From: Aliiglaciecola sp. 3_MG-2023
GTDB taxonomy: Bacteria > Pseudomonadota > Gammaproteobacteria > Enterobacterales > Alteromonadaceae
Direction: 5' to 3'
Assembly (NCBI RefSeq): GCF_030548205.1
Contig: NZ_JAUORV010000022.1
Coordinates: 1 to 56,424, forward strand
DNA length: 56,424 nucleotides
Positions 18,692 to 28,701 of the stretch are shown piece by piece; the stretch's first letter is position 1; each line of letters begins with the position of its first letter. A model generated the notes under the pieces. It had not been told where the DNA came from and did no database searches. It saw nothing but the letters and a program-made list of their open reading frames with translations. The translations under genes were made by a program, and so were the position numbers.

Positions 18692-19323
18692 ATTTGTCCC
18701 TTCATAAATTTTATTATTTGATCGGCAGCCGAGCGAATATGCTCATCTACCCCAATCCCACTCGATTTAAGCGGTACAAAACTATGATCCGCTGCCGCTA
18801 AAAATTGAACATCGATAATGCTAGGAAGCTGATAAGACTCCACTCGACTTCGGTTGCCAAACGTATCTCGCTCCCCCTGAATAATCAGTATAGGTAACTT
18901 AGCGTCATATAGGTGTTCAGTACGTTGTTTTTCTGGTTTACCAGGCGGATGAAAAGGATAGCCTAAACAAATGACACCTTTTATAAGGTTAACGTTTTCG
19001 ACTGTCCCAGCAGATTCCAGCATTGAGGCCATTCTTCCGCCCATGGATTTACCACCAATAAACAGTGGCAATTCTGTATCGGCACTATTTACCATCTCTG
19101 TAAAGTCTTGAAGTAATATATTAGCTCTATCTGGTGGCTGACGTTTATTTTTTTCAGCCGCGCGAAGCATATACGGAAAATCGAAACGCACAACTTCGAC
19201 TCCCCCTAGACACAGCAACTTGGCGATTTGTTCCATGAAATGACTCTGTTTATTTGCTCCCGCTCCGTGGGCAAAAATAAAACGTGCAAATGGCTTATCT
19301 GGGCGATTAATTAATATCTTCAT
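18688..19323 (-). CDS. Alpha/beta hydrolase (Tex30/KANL3-like family)
   Basis: This 211-residue protein is a small alpha/beta hydrolase. It shows the oxyanion-side FAHGAGANKQSHFM, the nucleophile elbow GGKSMGGRMAS (Ser), the Asp in IIQGERDTFG and the His in AADHSFVPLK. I start it at the ATG at 19323 because GAGGAG lies 4 bp upstream; that start overlaps the gcvA stop by 17 bp. It is inserted between gcvA and the DUF423 gene, which are adjacent in Escherichia coli. The substrate is unknown. Confidence 0.88.
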   Translation of the reverse strand: MKILINRPDKPFARFIFAHGAGANKQSHFMEQIAKLLCLGGVEVVRFDFPYMLRAAEKNKRQPPDRANILLQDFTEMVNSADTELPLFIGGKSMGGRMASMLESAGTVENVNLIKGVICLGYPFHPPGKPEKQRTEHLYDAKLPILIIQGERDTFGNRSRVESYQLPSIIDVQFLAAADHSFVPLKSSGIGVDEHIRSAADQIIKFMKGQI

Positions 19324-20212
19324 CTTGCTCCTCTTCAACCTGTTCCAAAAGCCAATGCCTAAAAGTAGCAATTTTACCTAACTCTGCTTGGGATTCATGA
19401 CAAACTAGGTAATAACTACTTTTGCTAACTAAACGCTCCTCGAAGGGACAAATTAACCGTCCTGAAGCCAGTTCGGGTCTGGCCAGCACACTATTTGCTA
19501 AGGCAATTCCCTGACCAAGGGCAGCGGCTTGGAGCACCATCATCGTGTGACTGAATATTGGACCTTGCTCTACTTTCACACCATTTATATGAAATTGTCT
19601 TATGAAGGTTTTCCAGCTTTCTCGGGTACTGTCGTGTAATAAGCGATGATGTTTAAGATCGTTGAGACTCTCTAATGGTTTAGAGCCATTAAACAGCATT
19701 GGCGAACAAACTGGGGTTAAATATTCAGTATGTAGTTTGTCTACTTTTAACCCTGACCATTTACCTCTTCCATAATAAATGGCCACATCAACGTCGTCTT
19801 CTAAAAAACCATCGTCAAAATCTATGGCTTTGATCCTCACGTCAATATCAGGGTATTGCTGACTAAACTGGTTGACCCTTGGAACTAGCCATTGAATTGC
19901 AAAACTTGGCGGCATCGCTACGGTTAAAGCGCCTTTAGCACCTGCGGCTAACAGCCTTTCAGTCGCTAAATGTAGCGATTCAAACAATTCCTTTAATTCT
20001 AGGTAGTAGCTTTGTCCTTGCTCTGTGAGCAGTAAAGAACGATTCTTTCTCAAAAATAATTTGATTGAAAGAAACTCTTCTAAACTCTTAATTTGATGGC
20101 TAACGGCTGCTTGCGTAACAAAGAGTTCATCTGCCGCTTTGGTAAAGCTCAAATGTCTTGCAGCGGCTTCAAATGCTCGTAGCGCATTTAACGGGGGCAA
20201 TCTGCGATTCAT
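19307..20212 (-). CDS. gcvA: LysR-type regulator GcvA
   Basis: GcvA controls the glycine cleavage system in enterobacteria. The 301-residue protein begins MNRRLPPLNALRAFEAAARH, with a helix-turn-helix at about residues 20-40 (FTKAADELFVTQAAVSHQIK), and has a LysR effector domain from about 90. No gcvTHP genes are in the window. The gene order gcvA, DUF423, rlmM, interrupted here by an alpha/beta hydrolase, supports the name. Autoregulation is usual for the family but cannot be seen here. Confidence 0.85.
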   Translation of the reverse strand: MNRRLPPLNALRAFEAAARHLSFTKAADELFVTQAAVSHQIKSLEEFLSIKLFLRKNRSLLLTEQGQSYYLELKELFESLHLATERLLAAGAKGALTVAMPPSFAIQWLVPRVNQFSQQYPDIDVRIKAIDFDDGFLEDDVDVAIYYGRGKWSGLKVDKLHTEYLTPVCSPMLFNGSKPLESLNDLKHHRLLHDSTRESWKTFIRQFHINGVKVEQGPIFSHTMMVLQAAALGQGIALANSVLARPELASGRLICPFEERLVSKSSYYLVCHESQAELGKIATFRHWLLEQVEEEQDEDIN

Positions 20213-20445
20213 GACAAATCTTATTTTTAATGGATTGAGCTAAGGATAAACTAGAAACGCCTAACATTCATTAGTTTTTCTAATGCTTATCCATACTAAA
20301 TGTCATTTTCAAGGTTCTACATTATTGTATAAAATAGCGACAAGTTAAAATTTTATGTATGTAAAACATTAACTTAATTTGGTATTTTTGTTAAATAAAT
20401 ATGACAAAAATGATAATTTATAATGAAATTAATTTAGAGAAAAAA

Positions 20446-20724
20446 ATGAAAAACTTAAAATATCTTACTTTAGCAATAGCATTAAACACGAGTGTTTTTA
20501 CTGTAGCCAATGCAAATGAAACAGCTGACATGGGCTTGTCATTAGCCTCAACCATCGACGCGTTACTTCAACAAAACTTGGCAGACCTTCAACCATCGAC
20601 GGCAATCGAAGCTTCTCAACTTTCTGTTGCATCTCAAACTGCGACACAAGCACTACAAAAACTTGTTGTTGAAATTGAAGAAACTTCTACTGCAAACAAC
20701 AACACGGCGAAACTAACTGAATAA
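20446..20724 (+). CDS. Small exported protein of unknown function
   Basis: This 92-residue protein starts with a good Sec signal peptide (MKNLKYLTLAIALNTSVFTVANA, i.e. charged start, hydrophobic core and an A-N-A cleavage site near residue 22). The mature part of about 70 residues is rich in Ala, Thr, Ser and Gln and lacks cysteines; it probably forms amphipathic helices. I recognise no family. I use the ATG at 20446, since the upstream in-frame ATG at 20401 would bury the signal peptide. The gene stands alone in AT-rich DNA, divergent from gcvA, and its stop codon lies within a terminator hairpin. Confidence 0.6.
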   Translation: MKNLKYLTLAIALNTSVFTVANANETADMGLSLASTIDALLQQNLADLQPSTAIEASQLSVASQTATQALQKLVVEIEETSTANNNTAKLTE

Positions 20725-20734
20725 GTTCGCCGTG
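20703..20734. terminator. Bidirectional terminator overlapping the end of the small exported protein gene
   Basis: CACGGCGAA at 20703-20711 pairs with TTCGCCGTG at 20726-20734; the loop contains the stop codon of the small gene. The minus strand continues into a T-rich run, suiting the convergent kdsA transcript; the plus-strand side has only a short T run. Confidence 0.65.
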
Positions 20735-20740
20735 AGGCTT

Positions 20741-21592
<852 letters not shown>

Positions 21593-21670
21593 TTAAATTA
21601 ATTCTCTATGTTAAGGCATTTATAATAATGACAGGCATAGTAGAAATATTGTAGGACGTAGTAAAGACAA

Positions 21671-22486
21671 TTAATGTAAAACCACGCTTACGGCATTTTC
21701 CCAATTGCGCATTTGCAGCTTTAGTATTTGTGCAGAGGGATCTTGTGGGCAGTGCTCTATGAAAAATTGATAATCCGCTTTAGCCACTTGCGGACACTCT
21801 AATTGATGAAGTAAAAACCCGCGGTCACGACGCTCATAAGGATCATTGGGGCAAAATTCAATCAATAAGTCGACCGCCCGCAGGGCCATTTGATAGTTTT
21901 CCTCGCGGATGTACGAAGCCTTTAAGTTGTGTAACAACCTCACCAATATTTCTTCAGTAGTGGCCACGTTCAAAATATCGGCTGGCATTTCCTCATCTTC
22001 TGTTTCCCCGACGATACTAAAATATAAAGCCTCTAATTCTTGCCATTTAATAGTGTTACCATTTAGCGGGTCGATAAATAACAGTCGCTTTTCTACGGTT
22101 TGTAAACGAATTAAAAAGTGTCCAGGAAAGTTAACCCCCTTCACGTTGAATCCTAACTGATTTGCGATGGCAGAAAAAACAATGGATATAGTGACAGGAA
22201 TCCCAGTGTGATAATCGATGACTTTATCTATCAAACTATATCGAGAATTAAAGAGATCGTTTTCATCGCCACTAAACGCCAATGCAGTGTAAAAGCCATC
22301 AAGTAGCTGCTGAAACCTATCTAGTTCAGGTGCTGAAGAATCAATCTGTTTGGCAACTTTATTAGCGAGAATTTCAATTTGTGCAATGTATTTAAAAACA
22401 TCCACACTTTTTTCAAATTGCTGAGTTAGTAATAAACTCGCCAATAAAGAATTTTTTTCATTGATTGCATGCTCAAGCGATTTCAC
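21671..22486 (-). CDS. SirB1/YchA family protein (transglutaminase-like plus TPR)
   Basis: This 271-residue protein belongs to the SirB1 (YchA) family: an N-terminal transglutaminase-like fold (residues about 30-170, with VTISIVFSAIANQLGF and NFPGHFLIRL) and C-terminal TPR-like helices (LRAVDLLIEFCPNDPYERRDRGFL). The usual catalytic Cys position seems not to be conserved, as in many members. The start is a GTG at 22486 with GAGGG 4-5 bp upstream. The role is unknown; the neighbours are the SirB2 and kdsA genes as in enterobacteria. Confidence 0.9.
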   Translation of the reverse strand: MKSLEHAINEKNSLLASLLLTQQFEKSVDVFKYIAQIEILANKVAKQIDSSAPELDRFQQLLDGFYTALAFSGDENDLFNSRYSLIDKVIDYHTGIPVTISIVFSAIANQLGFNVKGVNFPGHFLIRLQTVEKRLLFIDPLNGNTIKWQELEALYFSIVGETEDEEMPADILNVATTEEILVRLLHNLKASYIREENYQMALRAVDLLIEFCPNDPYERRDRGFLLHQLECPQVAKADYQFFIEHCPQDPSAQILKLQMRNWENAVSVVLH

Positions 22487-22566
22487 TTTACCCTCAGACG
22501 ACGTTACATTTATGTCTTGTTATCGGGGTTATCACCGTAAACTTAATAGCAATCAGTCTCTAAATT

Positions 22567-22944
22567 TTAGAATGCAATAAGGCCTTGTTTACTAAACGCT
22601 AAATTCGCAGCTAATGACAAACAGGCGATAGCTAAAGCAAACCCGCCCCATTGTTTAAGAGTCGAATTGGCAAATTTTAGGACGTAAAACCCCAAACCTA
22701 TGTAGGCGATAACGAGTAGGATTTTTTGCCACAACCAAGGATGCTGAATAGGATTAAAAGGTACAATAAAACATAGTGTTATCGCCGAAACGAGTAAAAC
22801 GGTATCGACAATGTGAGGGACGATTTTCACCCATTTTTTATGTAGCAATGCAGATTTACGTTGTAACCATACAAATCGTAAAATAAACAGAATAATGCTT
22901 AAAGCCACTGCAGTAAGGTGGAGATGTTTAGCCATCATGTACAT
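22567..22944 (-). CDS. SirB2/YchQ family membrane protein
   Basis: This 125-residue protein has four predicted membrane helices and the SirB2 features KHLHLTAVALSIILFILRF and LLHKKWVKIVPHIVDTVLL. The function of the family is unknown. AAGGG lies 7 bp before the ATG at 22944. In enterobacteria this gene lies between prmC and SirB1; here a response regulator gene and a repeat array have been placed between prmC and it. Confidence 0.92.
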   Translation of the reverse strand: MYMMAKHLHLTAVALSIILFILRFVWLQRKSALLHKKWVKIVPHIVDTVLLVSAITLCFIVPFNPIQHPWLWQKILLVIAYIGLGFYVLKFANSTLKQWGGFALAIACLSLAANLAFSKQGLIAF

Positions 22945-23099
22945 AAAACGCCCTTTTTAATTACTATGTTTCGGTGGATAAATTCGAGCCTCAATATAAA
23001 GGAAGATGCATAAAGCGACCAGCACTTTATGTTAAGTCACTGCTCAAATTGGATTTTTATGAATGATATTGGCTAGATTATTCTGCAGTTAAGTTTAAT

Positions 23100-23125
23100 C
23101 AGCCACCAGCTTGTTAGTGTGGCTG
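23100..23125. repeat. Single REP-like hairpin
   Basis: CAGCCAC at 23100-23106 pairs with GTGGCTG at 23119-23125, and the right arm continues into the sequence GACAGCCAC when read on the minus strand. This is the same core as the array at 24874-25079. It lies 19 bp beyond the stop of the HD-GYP gene and lacks a T run, so it looks like a repeat element rather than a terminator. Confidence 0.5.
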
Positions 23126-23143
23126 TCTATTAAATACGCTGAG

Positions 23144-24694
23144 TTAAATAGGATCGGGAAATTGTTGCTGGATATTTTCAAATTTATCTAGATTGGCAAA
23201 AAGCATGTCAACCAGCTTGGGCTCAAACTGTTTTCCCTTTGCCTGTAAAAAGGTTTCTTGAACTTTGTCCAACGACCAAGCGTCACTACAGATTAATTCA
23301 CTGCGCAGGGCGTCGTAAACATCGGCGACGGCGGTTATTCGACTGTACAGGTGAATTTGTTCGCCTCTTAAGCCTCGAGGGTAGCCATTACCATCCCAAT
23401 GTTCATGGTGATCGCGGGCAATTTCAGCCGCAGATTGAATAACTTGCCGCCGCGAGTCTTTCAATAAATCATAGCCTATTTGTGCATGCTGCTTAGCGCT
23501 ATTTTTTTCCTGTTCATTGAGTGGTCCTGGCTTACTTAATATATGTGTAGGTACACTTAATTTTCCAACGTGATAGAGGGGTAATGCCAAACTAAATATT
23601 TCAATCTGAGTTTCAGAAAGACCATATTCATTAGACAAAAGCCTGCACATTTCAACCATTCGCTGAATACGCATTCCAATCCTAAACTCTTTATTGATCG
23701 CCGTCCCCAAACGTTCAATTATTTCACGTTGTGAATCTTCTATATCTTTAGTCAGTAGCACATTGTCAAAAGCTATTTGCACGTTATCACTAAATATACT
23801 CAAAAGTTTCCTGTCATAACGATTCATCTTTTTGGGAATACCGGATAAATACAATAACGCCCCATTAGCATGTTTGCCTTGGCAATAAGCTGCTACATAT
23901 TCTTCTCCATAAACAAGGGACTTTTCTTCTAGCGCTTGCTTACAGGCGATAAGCCCCTCTCCTGTTACCACATCTTCTAATAGCGCGCCTTCTTGACCTT
24001 GATACTCGCCTTTTCCAGAAAAAAGAAAAAACTTTTTAGGCTCTAAAATATCAATTGGATTGGGCGCTGCGACGGCAGAAGTGATATATGCGGCATCTTT
24101 TGTTCCCCCCAGTAGAGAGGATAGCTGCTGAATAATCCCTTCTATAAAATTTTCTAAGGAACGTATCGAAAACAAATTTGCGGAGGCAGAAATAATTTTC
24201 TCTAAGCCTTTTCGGTTTTCCTCAATCACCATAATGTCTCGGTAAGAACGCAGTGAGGCAATGATGACCGTAAATAACTTTTGAGCGGTTAATTCTGTTT
24301 TTGATTTATAATCATTAATATCATAATTTAAAATAACATCACGTTCAGGGGCTTGTCCGGGTTGCCCGGTTCGTAAAATAATTCGCGTGAAATTATTATG
24401 CAGCTCATTACGTATATATTCAGCAACTTCTAAACCAGCCTCATCTGTCTCCATCACAACATCTAACAAAACAACCGCGATATCATTGTGTTTTTGGAAC
24501 ATTTCTTTGGCTTCATCACCGCTATAGGCGCTAATAAAATTCAGCCCTTTTTCCTGAAAAACAAAATCGTTCAACGCAAGTCTAGTCACCGCATGAACCT
24601 CAGGTTCATCATCAACTATGAGGACTTTCCATACACCTTTTTGAACTTCAATTTCTTCATCTGTATCTTCAGCGAACAGAAACATATCAGACAT
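23144..24694 (-). CDS. Response regulator with DUF3369 and degenerate HD-GYP domain
   Basis: This 516-residue protein has a receiver domain (residues 22-150, acidic pocket Asp28/Asp29, phospho-acceptor Asp78, Lys130), a DUF3369 sensor-like domain (about 170-320) and an HD-GYP domain (about 330-500). HD-GYP enzymes degrade cyclic-di-GMP, but the HD motif here reads YHVGK (Tyr374-His375) instead of HDIGK, and the first metal histidine also seems lost. HHEHWDGNGYP is kept. It may bind c-di-GMP or a GGDEF partner without cleaving it. No histidine kinase gene lies nearby. It sits within the prmC-SirB2 interval, which is otherwise conserved. Confidence 0.92.
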   Translation of the reverse strand: MSDMFLFAEDTDEEIEVQKGVWKVLIVDDEPEVHAVTRLALNDFVFQEKGLNFISAYSGDEAKEMFQKHNDIAVVLLDVVMETDEAGLEVAEYIRNELHNNFTRIILRTGQPGQAPERDVILNYDINDYKSKTELTAQKLFTVIIASLRSYRDIMVIEENRKGLEKIISASANLFSIRSLENFIEGIIQQLSSLLGGTKDAAYITSAVAAPNPIDILEPKKFFLFSGKGEYQGQEGALLEDVVTGEGLIACKQALEEKSLVYGEEYVAAYCQGKHANGALLYLSGIPKKMNRYDRKLLSIFSDNVQIAFDNVLLTKDIEDSQREIIERLGTAINKEFRIGMRIQRMVEMCRLLSNEYGLSETQIEIFSLALPLYHVGKLSVPTHILSKPGPLNEQEKNSAKQHAQIGYDLLKDSRRQVIQSAAEIARDHHEHWDGNGYPRGLRGEQIHLYSRITAVADVYDALRSELICSDAWSLDKVQETFLQAKGKQFEPKLVDMLFANLDKFENIQQQFPDPI

Positions 24695-24873
24695 AGCAAA
24701 ACCCCATAGATAATTCTCGGCAATAATCTAACACTTAGAATCTTCACGAGCCATAGAAATTTGAAATCACATGAAAGGATTTGAGTTATCGAATAACTCA
24801 ACGCGATCTTAGGAAATCATTTATTTCCTATTGGTAATTAACATCCGCTTTATCGAACGCTTTATCGCTTTAT

Positions 24874-25079
24874 CGAAGACAGCCACTGTTCATATTTCGT
24901 GGACAGCCACTGTTAAGGCTTTATCGTGGACAGCAGCCATATTTCGTGGACAGCCATCAAGAGACTTTATCGTGGACGGCTTTATGAGACTTTATCGTAG
25001 ACAGCCACTGTTAAGGCTTTATCGTGGACAGCCACTGTTAACGCTTTATTCCGCTTTACCGTAGACCACCATATTTAAT
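24874..25079 (+). repeat. Array of eight degenerate GTGGACAGCCA repeats
   Basis: Eight units of 20-37 bp begin at 24874, 24898, 24925, 24945, 24971, 24996, 25023 and 25060. Each opens CGTGGACAGCC or a close variant, and most are followed by ACTGTTAAGGCTTTAT or a shortened form. A degenerate CTTTATCG stretch precedes them at 24847-24873. The core equals that in the transposase leader at 1-88 and 339-425. An ORF running through the array reads only repeat sequence and is not a gene. The DNA from 24695 to 24846 shows nothing else. Confidence 0.85.
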
Positions 25080-25153
25080 CCCGAATAATGAACGAATAAC
25101 AAAGACATCCATTGCCAGTTCAAACTAGATTGAGCTTAGTAACTTTGGGTCAA

Positions 25154-25230
25154 ATGATGGGCGTCCTTGCTATTCTTATGATGGGTGTCATCGTTATTTT
25201 TCTTATGATGGGTGTCTTCGTTATTTTAAC
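25154..25230 (+). repeat. Three tandem ATGATGGGTGTC repeats
   Basis: Units at 25154-25177, 25178-25204 and 25205-25230 share ATGATGGGTGTC followed by a CG/TTATTTTTCTT-like tail (25, 27 and 26 bp approximately). On the minus strand the core reads GACACCCATCAT, the same GACACCCA core found upstream of the intact transposase at 43734-43785. The ORF across it is repeat-derived. Confidence 0.8.
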
Positions 25231-25299
25231 AAAACTAATCGACATGGGTCACAAGGCAGGGCTGACTCGAATGGGAAATCAGTTGTTCTCTTGATTTGG

Positions 25300-26160
25300 T
25301 TAAGGTTTTTGCGCTGCGGTTATGCGCGGTTGATTATTTAGGTCTTTTTTATGAAAAATATTGGTATATTTATATTGGGTAAATAAAGTTGCTAATTCAG
25401 TTGCTTGGTTGTATCCGTGTTCTATCATTAGCCAACCTCCCTTTTTTAGGTGAGCAAGTGATTGCTCAATGATAATTTTAATATCATCTAAACCATCCTT
25501 ACCTGCGGTTAACGCAGTTATAGGCTCAAAACGAACATCTCCTTGTGAAAGATACTGACTATCACTTTCCACATAAGGAGGGTTACTTACTATCAAATCA
25601 AAGGTTTTAGCGCTTAAATGAGTAAACCAACTGCTTTGCAGAAATTTAACATCGGGTAATTGATTTGCAATAGCGTTACGTTTAGCCAGCGCGACTGCAT
25701 CGTCAACAATGTCTACACCTATCACCTGCCATGTTGGTTTTTCATAAGCTAGAGACAACGCAATCGCGCCAGTTCCCGTACCTAAATCTAGCACTTTGGC
25801 ATTTGGACCTATAGGCAATTGTAATGCTTGCTCGACTAATAATTCGGTTTCCGGTCGAGGGATCAAGGTATCCGGGGTGACTTCAAGACTCAGGGTCCAA
25901 AAATATCGGGTACCTATTAGGTGGGCAACAGGATGACCCATTTTACGTTGCATTACTAGTTGCTGAAATTGTGTTTGGATACTCGTTTCAACAATCTTAT
26001 CTGGCCATGTCATAAGATAGGTAGAAGATTGGTCCAGGCAATGAGCCAATAGCAGTCTAGCGTCTGTTTTCGGACTCTCGCCAGCCGATAGCTGCTGAAA
26101 AGCCCAAGCTAGCAGTTCAGCAACAGTTGCACCCGCGCTCAAATGTTCATTAGCTTCCAT
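25300..26160 (-). CDS. prmC: Release factor glutamine methyltransferase PrmC
   Basis: PrmC methylates the glutamine of the GGQ motif in release factors 1 and 2. The 286-residue protein has the SAM motif [15 protein letters not shown] and the substrate-binding NPPY in [10 protein letters not shown]. Its start overlaps the prfA stop by 11 bp, so enzyme and substrate are made together. It is part of the conserved hemA-prfA-prmC operon. Confidence 0.97.
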   Translation of the reverse strand: MEANEHLSAGATVAELLAWAFQQLSAGESPKTDARLLLAHCLDQSSTYLMTWPDKIVETSIQTQFQQLVMQRKMGHPVAHLIGTRYFWTLSLEVTPDTLIPRPETELLVEQALQLPIGPNAKVLDLGTGTGAIALSLAYEKPTWQVIGVDIVDDAVALAKRNAIANQLPDVKFLQSSWFTHLSAKTFDLIVSNPPYVESDSQYLSQGDVRFEPITALTAGKDGLDDIKIIIEQSLAHLKKGGWLMIEHGYNQATELATLFTQYKYTNIFHKKDLNNQPRITAAQKP

Positions 26161-27238
26161 CAGACAAAGAGGCTAACAAATCGGCTTGGTGTTCCTGCCT
26201 AATGGGTTCAAGCAGCGCATTCACATCACCAGCAATTACGTCATCCAATTTATATAAAGTTAAGTTAATTCGGTGATCCGTCACCCGCCCCTGTGGGAAA
26301 TTATAGGTGCGTATGCGTTCCGATCTATCCCCGCTTCCAACTAAATTTCTGCGCGTAGAAGCTTCTTCCGCTGCACGTTTGTCATCTTCAATTTGTGTCA
26401 ATCTAGACTGTAATACCGACATAGCTTTCGCACGGTTTTTATGCTGGGAACGTTCATCCTGACATTCCACCACTACGCCAGTAGGAATGTGAGTTAGACG
26501 AATTGCTGAGTCGGTTTTATTAACGTGTTGTCCCCCTGCCCCAGATGCTCTAAAGGTATCAATTCTCAAATCAGCAGGATTGATTTCAATGGCTTCAGAT
26601 TCTGGAATTTCAGGTAATACAGCGACGGTACAGGCAGAGGTGTGAATTCGGCCTTGAGACTCTGTTTCGGGAACACGTTGTACCCGGTGTCCACCTGACT
26701 CAAACTTCATAATTCCGTATACACCGTCACCAATAATATTCGCTACTACTTCTTTGTAACCACCATGCTCACCTTCGTTAGCATTGATAAGTTCCAAGCG
26801 CCAACCTTGTGTTTCAGCGTAGCGGCTGTACATTCTAAATAAATCACCGGCAAAAATTGCAGCTTCATCACCACCAGCACCGGCTCGAATTTCTAAGAAA
26901 CAATTACTATCGTCGTTGGGGTCCCTTGGCAATAACAATATCTGCAGTTCGTTTTCTAAGCTTTCAATATTCGACTTAGCTTCTTTGTACTCTTCTTGAG
27001 CCATCTCGCGCATTTCTGCATCATCTTCTTGCATCATTTCTTGAGCAGAAGCCAAATCCTCTTGGGCTTGCTGATACTGTTTAAAGGCTTTAACCACACC
27101 CTCTAATTGGGAATATTCTTTCGATAAGGCGCGAAACTTATTTTGATCCGCTATGATTTCTGCGTTACTTAATAGCGCTTGAACTTCTTCGAATCGTTCA
27201 ATGAGTGTCTCTAATTTACTGACTACTGAATCTTTCAT
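26150..27238 (-). CDS. prfA: Peptide chain release factor 1
   Basis: RF1 ends translation at UAA and UAG codons. The 362-residue protein contains the GGQ peptide-release motif in [19 protein letters not shown] and the PxT codon-recognition segment (reading PET in VPETESQGR). AGGA lies about 5 bp upstream of the ATG. It follows hemA after 11 bp and overlaps prmC. Confidence 0.98.
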   Translation of the reverse strand: MKDSVVSKLETLIERFEEVQALLSNAEIIADQNKFRALSKEYSQLEGVVKAFKQYQQAQEDLASAQEMMQEDDAEMREMAQEEYKEAKSNIESLENELQILLLPRDPNDDSNCFLEIRAGAGGDEAAIFAGDLFRMYSRYAETQGWRLELINANEGEHGGYKEVVANIIGDGVYGIMKFESGGHRVQRVPETESQGRIHTSACTVAVLPEIPESEAIEINPADLRIDTFRASGAGGQHVNKTDSAIRLTHIPTGVVVECQDERSQHKNRAKAMSVLQSRLTQIEDDKRAAEEASTRRNLVGSGDRSERIRTYNFPQGRVTDHRINLTLYKLDDVIAGDVNALLEPIRQEHQADLLASLSDGS

Positions 27239-27249
27239 GGTTTTCCTGT

Positions 27250-28512
27250 TTATTCTTTTTCGACATCCAGACCCAAGGTTTGCCGAAGCAAAGACAATGT
27301 ATCTTGGTCTTGTTCTGATGCAGCACGGCTTAGTGCCTTGGTTGGCGCATGAAGTAACGCATTGGTCAGCTTATTTGATAGTTCTATCACGACTTCTTGC
27401 GGATCTTTGCCTTCGGCTAACTGACCTAAAGCACGCTGTTGTAATTTAATTTTAACGTCATTATTTTGCTGTCGAAACAACTTCAGAGAATCAATTGACT
27501 GTAATGAATTTTGCCAACTACTAAATACCTGAGCTTGCTCTTTAATAATTAACTCGGCATCATCAGCTGCTTGCTGACGACTGGCTAAATTCTGTTCAAC
27601 AATATGTTGTAAATCATCGACTGAATATAAATATGCATCATCTAAGTCCGCCACTTCCGTCTCTATATCTCTTGGAACTGCAAGATCGACAAAGAAAATA
27701 GGTTTATGTTTGCGATCTTTTAATGCACTTTCCACCATTCCTTTACCGATTATGGGCAACGTACTAGCTGTAGAACTAATTACAATATCGGCGTCATGTA
27801 ATACGTTAGGAATTTGCGCGAGGGTAATAACATTAGCATGTATTTGCTCCGCTAATTCAGTTCCACGACTTAAAGTACGGTTAGCTACGGTTATTTTGTT
27901 CACTCCGCTATTTGTCAGGTGCTTGGCAACTAACTCTATGGTTTCTCCTGCACCAATTAACAGTACTTTAGTTTTCGCTAAGGATGAAAATATTTGTTTA
28001 GACAACTGAACGGCGGCAAAGGCAACTGAAACCGCGTTTGCACCAATGTCTGTCTCGGTTCTTACTTTCTTCGCCACTGAAAATGTATGTTGAAATAACT
28101 TTTCAAACTGGCTACTTACGGCACCATAATTCTTAGCATTACTATAGGCTTGTTTCACCTGCCCTAAAATCTGAGGCTCGCCTAAAACTAATGAATCTAA
28201 GCCGCTGGCCACGCGCATTACATGGCGAATGGCTTCATCATCTTCTAGCAGATAACTATGACAAATAAGTTCTTTGCTATCCAAATTATGAAATGTCGCA
28301 AGCCACTGGATCAACTTATCGGCTAAAGAGTGCTCTGTTGAAATATAAATTTCAGTACGATTACATGTAGATAAAATAACAGACTCTTGCGCACCCAACT
28401 GCTCTCGCAAAGAGGCAAGCGCTTCCACCATGGACTCCACGGGAAAGGCTACTTTTTCCCGTAACACTACGGGGGCAGTTTTGTGATTAATTCCTACAGC
28501 AATCAGTGTCAT
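27250..28512 (-). CDS. hemA: Glutamyl-tRNA reductase
   Basis: HemA reduces glutamyl-tRNA to glutamate-1-semialdehyde, the first step of haem synthesis. The 420-residue protein shows the catalytic Cys in [10 protein letters not shown], the NADPH-binding [15 protein letters not shown] and the C-terminal dimerisation helices. It heads the hemA-prfA-prmC operon and is divergent from lolB, as in many gammaproteobacteria. Confidence 0.97.
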   Translation of the reverse strand: MTLIAVGINHKTAPVVLREKVAFPVESMVEALASLREQLGAQESVILSTCNRTEIYISTEHSLADKLIQWLATFHNLDSKELICHSYLLEDDEAIRHVMRVASGLDSLVLGEPQILGQVKQAYSNAKNYGAVSSQFEKLFQHTFSVAKKVRTETDIGANAVSVAFAAVQLSKQIFSSLAKTKVLLIGAGETIELVAKHLTNSGVNKITVANRTLSRGTELAEQIHANVITLAQIPNVLHDADIVISSTASTLPIIGKGMVESALKDRKHKPIFFVDLAVPRDIETEVADLDDAYLYSVDDLQHIVEQNLASRQQAADDAELIIKEQAQVFSSWQNSLQSIDSLKLFRQQNNDVKIKLQQRALGQLAEGKDPQEVVIELSNKLTNALLHAPTKALSRAASEQDQDTLSLLRQTLGLDVEKE

Positions 28513-28701
28513 TGAGAAATGCGAGTCAACCGTGCAACATTATTGGGAGCGGCATTGTACGCAAAAGCCAAAACTATTGAAAGTAGTGGAGCTTCTGTGT
28601 TCCCATATATATGTATAATCCAATTCAATTTTAGCTGTTTTTTTATCAAATGCCTTGATAAACGAATAAAACATCAACTAATACACAATTTGGTACTTTG
28701 C

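Noticed and set aside
24831-25064. Open frame of 77 codons across the repeat array
   Set aside because: Its product is the repeat unit translated again and again (RLYRRQPL type), with no ribosome-binding site; it is a by-product of the array.
25112-25294. Open frame of 60 codons that looks like a membrane peptide
   Set aside because: The hydrophobic stretches come from the three ATGATGGGTGTC repeats; no family or ribosome-binding site supports it.
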